From: Streptomyces lincolnensis
GTDB lineage: Bacteria; Actinomycetota; Actinomycetes; Streptomycetales; Streptomycetaceae
Assembly (NCBI RefSeq): GCF_021173675.1
Contig: NZ_JAIHON010000007.1
Coordinates: 552,405-616,404, forward strand
Length of the DNA: 64,000 bases
Direction of reading: 5' to 3'
Shown: in pieces, positions 61,607-64,000 of the stretch
Position numbering within the stretch: position 1 is the stretch's first letter
Layout of the letters: the number at the start of each line of letters is the position of its first letter
Made by a program: the position numbers and the translations under genes
Notes under the pieces: model-generated
Databases searched by the model: none
The model's input: the letters and a program-made list of their open reading frames with translations, nothing else
Told to the model about the DNA's origin: nothing

Positions 61607-62607
61607 CGGGTTCCCTTTGCGGCGAAGGCGGCGACCTTGTCGACGTTGGACTTGTCGACGAAGGCCGGGCCGGTCAGCACGGGCTGCTCACCGCCGCCGC
61701 TGTAGTTGCCGTTGTTCTTGTAGAGCCACAGCGCGTCGACGGCCAGGTAGCCCTGGAGGTAGGGCTGCTGGTCGACGGCGAACTGGATGGAGTTCTCCTG
61801 GATGGCCTTGATGAGGTCCTTGTTGAGGTCGAAGGTGGCGACCTTCGCCTTGCTGCCGGCGTCCGAGACCGACTGCGTGGCGGTCAGCGCGATCGGCGCG
61901 GCAAGCGTGACCACCTCGTCGATGGACTTGTCTGCCGAGAGCTTGGCGGTGATCGTCGACTTCACCGACGGCATGTCGGTTCCGTTGACGTAGAGGACGT
62001 CGGTCTTGCCGGAGAAGGTCTCCTTCACGCCGTCGCAGCGTTGGGTCAGGGCGACGTTGCCCTGTTCCTGGACGACGCAGACGGCGTGCTTGGCGCCGAT
62101 GTCATTGAGCTTCTTGCCGAACGCCTCGCCCGCCACGGTCTCGTCCTGGCCGAAGTACTCCAGGAGGCCCAGACTCTTCCACTGGCTCAGGCCGGCGTTG
62201 AGGCCGGTCACGGGTATGCCGGCCTGCTCCGCCTTGGCCAGGACGGACTTCATGGCGTCCGGCTTGGCCAGCGTGACGGCGATGCCGTCGACCTTCTGGT
62301 CGATCGCGTTCTGCACCAGGTTGGCCTGGTTGCCCGCGTTGGGGTCGGCGGAGTAGATGAGCTTGATGTTGTCCTTGGCCGCGGCGGCCTCGGCGCCCTT
62401 GCGGACGGTGTCCCAGAAGGTGTCGCCGGGGGCCTGGTGGGTGACCAGCGCGACGGTCATGCGGGGAGTGGTGGCCTTGCCCGCCGACGCGCCGTTCGCG
62501 GTCTCCTCGGACTTCTTGCCGCCTGAGCTGCTGGAGCAGCCGGTGGCGAGAAGAGCGCCGGTGAGAACGGTGGCGGCCAGTGCGGCGGCTCTGTGGTGTC
62601 TGTGCAT
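61603..62607 (-). CDS. Sugar (inositol) ABC transporter substrate-binding lipoprotein
   Basis: The 334-residue lipoprotein has the signal LAATVLTGALLATGC with lipidated Cys24, a Ser/Gly-rich tether, then a type I periplasmic binding fold of the ribose/galactose class. Key segments are VTHQAPGDTFWDTVRKGAEAAA, QNAIDQKVDGIAVTLAKPDA, VNGTDMPSVKSTITAKL and DQQPYLQGYLAVDALWLY. It heads the transporter operon; ATG 62607 follows AAGGGA. A large operator palindrome lies 158 bp upstream. Substrate assignment to inositol rests on linkage to the iol genes. Confidence 0.92.
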   Translation of the reverse strand: MHRHHRAAALAATVLTGALLATGCSSSSGGKKSEETANGASAGKATTPRMTVALVTHQAPGDTFWDTVRKGAEAAAAKDNIKLIYSADPNAGNQANLVQNAIDQKVDGIAVTLAKPDAMKSVLAKAEQAGIPVTGLNAGLSQWKSLGLLEYFGQDETVAGEAFGKKLNDIGAKHAVCVVQEQGNVALTQRCDGVKETFSGKTDVLYVNGTDMPSVKSTITAKLSADKSIDEVVTLAAPIALTATQSVSDAGSKAKVATFDLNKDLIKAIQENSIQFAVDQQPYLQGYLAVDALWLYKNNGNYSGGGEQPVLTGPAFVDKSNVDKVAAFAAKGTR

Positions 62608-62764
62608 GTCCCTTGCACCTCGCTGTGCTGATCAGGGTGGGAATGGGGTTCCGGCCTCGGGAGGGCCGCGCCCGGCCGAGTGACGCGGGCGAGCGGTTGA
62701 TGAGAACGCCGTGTGCGGCGGAACGTGTCGTCTGCGGCAGCCATCGGGTGTGTGCGGCTCGGCA

Positions 62765-62799
62765 GCATCTAGAACGTGCTACTAGTACGTTCTAGATGC
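62765..62799. promoter_or_regulatory. Large palindromic operator before the inositol transporter operon
   Basis: GCATCTAGAACGT (62765-62777) and ACGTTCTAGATGC (62787-62799) are exact inverted repeats around a 9-base centre. Each arm contains the TAGAACGT half of the operator seen at 52149. The site can therefore be read as two overlapping repressor boxes in dyad arrangement. Between it and the binding-protein gene (62608-62764) I see no other feature. Confidence 0.7.
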
Positions 62800-62963
62800 C
62801 CGTACTATCGAATGCCCTGTCGGCGGTGTCAAGAGGTTTGTCAGGACGTATCGACAACATGGACTGCCTGGCCGCCGACGTGATCTCGAGGATGTCGGGC
62901 GTGCGCTCCTCTTCATGCCGCTCGATCCGGCGTCCGGAAAGGACCGCGCTGACGGACGAAGCG

Positions 62964-63450
62964 TCAGTGGTGAACCTGATCGGCCATCTCGTCGAGCGCC
63001 GGCTGAAGCTGTCCCCCACTCTGACCCGGGATGTCGTGGTCCAGCGGAGCTACGGGTGCCGATGCCCAACGGGGTCGACCTGTCGGCCGATCTCCCGGCA
63101 CCGCGATGCCTCCGATGACAACGGTGTCGGATCTTTCACGGACGGCGTCGCCAAGGTGGTTCAGCAGTGTGGTGCCCTCAACGGAGTACGAGGAGGCGCC
63201 GTCAAGGGTGACGATGCCGTACTCGTAGGTCTGGTCGGCGACTTCCGAGACATCTGAAATCACCCGGTAGCCAGCGGAGTGATTCACGGTCGCGCTGTCC
63301 TAGGAGGAGAGCGTCTGGGGCAGCGACCGCTTCTCCACGTGTGCCGGCCGTACCTGGAACATCACTTCGGCGCGGCTAACTGCAGGTGGTATCCGGTTAT
63401 GACGCCCATTGCTCCAGCTCCGACAAGCAGTAGGTGGGGGACGGCGACGC
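62964..63450 (-). pseudogene. Ketopantoate-reductase-like (ApbA/PanE family) pseudogene
   Basis: Minus-strand reading gives RRVAVPHLLLVGAGAMGVITGYHLQL, the Rossmann start of ApbA/PanE-type reductases. A frame shift near 63385 leads to GAEVMFQVRPAHVEKRSLPQ. Then comes an in-frame TAG near 63301 and the continuation SAGYRVISDVSEVADQTYEYGI with ERSDTVVIGGIAVPGDR. The protein then runs into a premature end at 62964, less than half the usual length of about 300 residues. Frame shift, stop and truncation together mark it as dead. Confidence 0.65.
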
Positions 63451-63498
63451 GTCGTAGGGCACAGGTGTTCCTCTTTGTGGGTGAGAGGAAGAAACCCG

Positions 63499-63528
63499 GA
63501 GGCCAGCTCCGCGTGCGGCGCTGGCCTC
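63499..63528. terminator. Hairpin between the two decayed genes
   Basis: GAGGCCAGC (63499-63507) pairs with GCTGGCCTC (63520-63528) over 9 bp, with a 12-base loop. It lies just downstream of the alcohol dehydrogenase remnant on the minus strand and probably was its terminator. Confidence 0.6.
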
Positions 63529-63555
63529 TATGGCGGTTGGATTGACTTCAGAGGG

Positions 63556-63875
63556 TCATACGACGACGGTGCGGATCTGCTCACCCCGCCTCCAACGCTC
63601 GAATGGCGTCGTTCACCTCGTGCAGTGGTACGCGGCGCGTGACCATCGACGCGAGATCGAGGCGGCCTGTCTCCGCCAACTCCACGATCAGCGGAATGTC
63701 CCGCCGAGCCTGCGTACCGCCGTAGAGGCTGCCGCACAGCGGTTTGTCGTCCGAGGCCAGGGAAAGCGCGGGCATGGTGATCATCGCGTCGGCGGCCGAC
63801 ATTCCGACGAGGGCGACCGTCCCGCCGCGGCGGGCGGCGTCCCACGCCTGGGTGATGGTCGTGGGGTTGCCCACC
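63556..63875 (-). pseudogene. Zinc-type alcohol dehydrogenase, C-terminal remnant
   Basis: The remnant encodes VGNPTTITQAWDAARRGGTVALVG, ALSLASDDKPLCGSLYGG, RDIPLIVELAETGRLDLASMVTRRV and LHEVNDAIRALEAG. This is the C-terminal third of a class III-like medium-chain dehydrogenase (formaldehyde or mycothiol-dependent relatives). After EAG an extra G shifts the frame; the natural ending EQIRTVVV and stop at 63556 appear in the shifted frame. The N-terminal two thirds are missing because an IS3-family element begins at about 63876. Confidence 0.75.
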
Positions 63876-64000
63876 ACTGAAGTGACCCCTCGGGGCCCGA
63901 CACTTCCGTTCTATGCCGCAAGGCCGAGTCGTTGTCGGTAGCGGGTTCTCGCTTCGTACGGCGTGATGTAGCCGATGGTCGAGTGGATCCGCTCCCGGTT
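63876..64000 (-). mobile_element. IS3-family insertion sequence, one end, running out of the window
   Basis: The alcohol dehydrogenase homology stops at about 63875, and 63911-64000 encodes the end of an IS3-family transposase. The terminal inverted repeat probably starts within TGAAGTGACCCC (63878 onward), as many streptomycete IS3 elements begin TGA-CCCC. The other end and any target duplication are outside the window. Confidence 0.65.
63911..64000 (-). CDS. IS3-family transposase OrfB, C-terminal 29 residues
   Basis: Read from the window edge, the frame gives NRERIHSTIGYITPYEARTR then YRQRLGLAA and a TAG stop at 63913-63911. RxHSxIGYxTPxE is the well-known C-terminal end of the rve integrase core of IS3-family OrfB proteins, including the final catalytic-Glu helix region. 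The rest lies beyond position 64000. Confidence 0.85.
   Translation of the reverse strand, partial: NRERIHSTIGYITPYEARTRYRQRLGLAA

Overview
The window is high-GC DNA with actinobacterial codon use. GTG starts are frequent, genes overlap as GTGA, ATGA or TGATG, and the gene families (kinase fused to a solute-binding domain, STAS-ANTAR, DUF6479, LacI-controlled inositol catabolism, MbtH-dependent NRPS) point to a Streptomyces chromosome. No RNA gene or CRISPR array was seen.

Layout. 0-10 kb is mostly signalling. It holds an edge-truncated RBBP9-like hydrolase divergent from an Lrp/AsnC regulator, a minus-strand operon (lipoprotein and two tandem kinase/solute-binding-protein receptors), a membrane-anchored esterase, and a two-component system whose promoter region carries a perfect 26-bp palindrome. 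10.1-12.2 kb is a scar in which fragments of a TetR regulator, a DctA-type transporter and a GH78 rhamnosidase are joined. 12.2-17 kb has a winged-helix regulator divergent from a STAS-ANTAR protein, argG with an upstream ARG-like box, and a polytopic membrane protein.

17.1-42.8 kb is the centre of interest: an NRPS locus. On one side is a branched-chain 2-oxoacid dehydrogenase (E1 alpha, then E1 beta fused to E2). Divergent from it run a cysteate-synthase-like PLP enzyme, three NRPS proteins (C-A-T-C-A-T-E, C-A-T-C-A-T-E, C-A-T-TE), an MbtH protein and a cytochrome P450. My by-eye reading of the adenylation codes gives acyl-Val-D-(acidic, Asp-like)-Thr-D-(hydrophobic)-X. The acidic code of module 2 together with the cysteate-synthase-like gene suggests a sulfonated (cysteate) residue. 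The dehydrogenase could supply a branched acyl-CoA cap for the N-terminal condensation domain. No transporter or pathway regulator is visible in the locus.

42.9-49 kb carries a GH15 hydrolase, two small actinobacterial proteins, a cysteine-rich copper-binding four-helix protein, an acyl-CoA dehydrogenase behind a KstR-type box, and decayed genes (IS701-family transposase, XRE regulator). 49-62.8 kb is a myo-inositol catabolic region on the minus strand: LacI-type repressor, dehydrogenase, two TIM-barrel isomerase/dehydratase proteins, IolA/MmsA, IolD, IolB, an aldolase, IolC and an ABC importer. Copies of a TAGAACGTTCTA-like operator mark its promoters. 62.9-64 kb is decayed: a ketopantoate-reductase-like pseudogene and an alcohol dehydrogenase remnant cut by an IS3-family element at the window edge.
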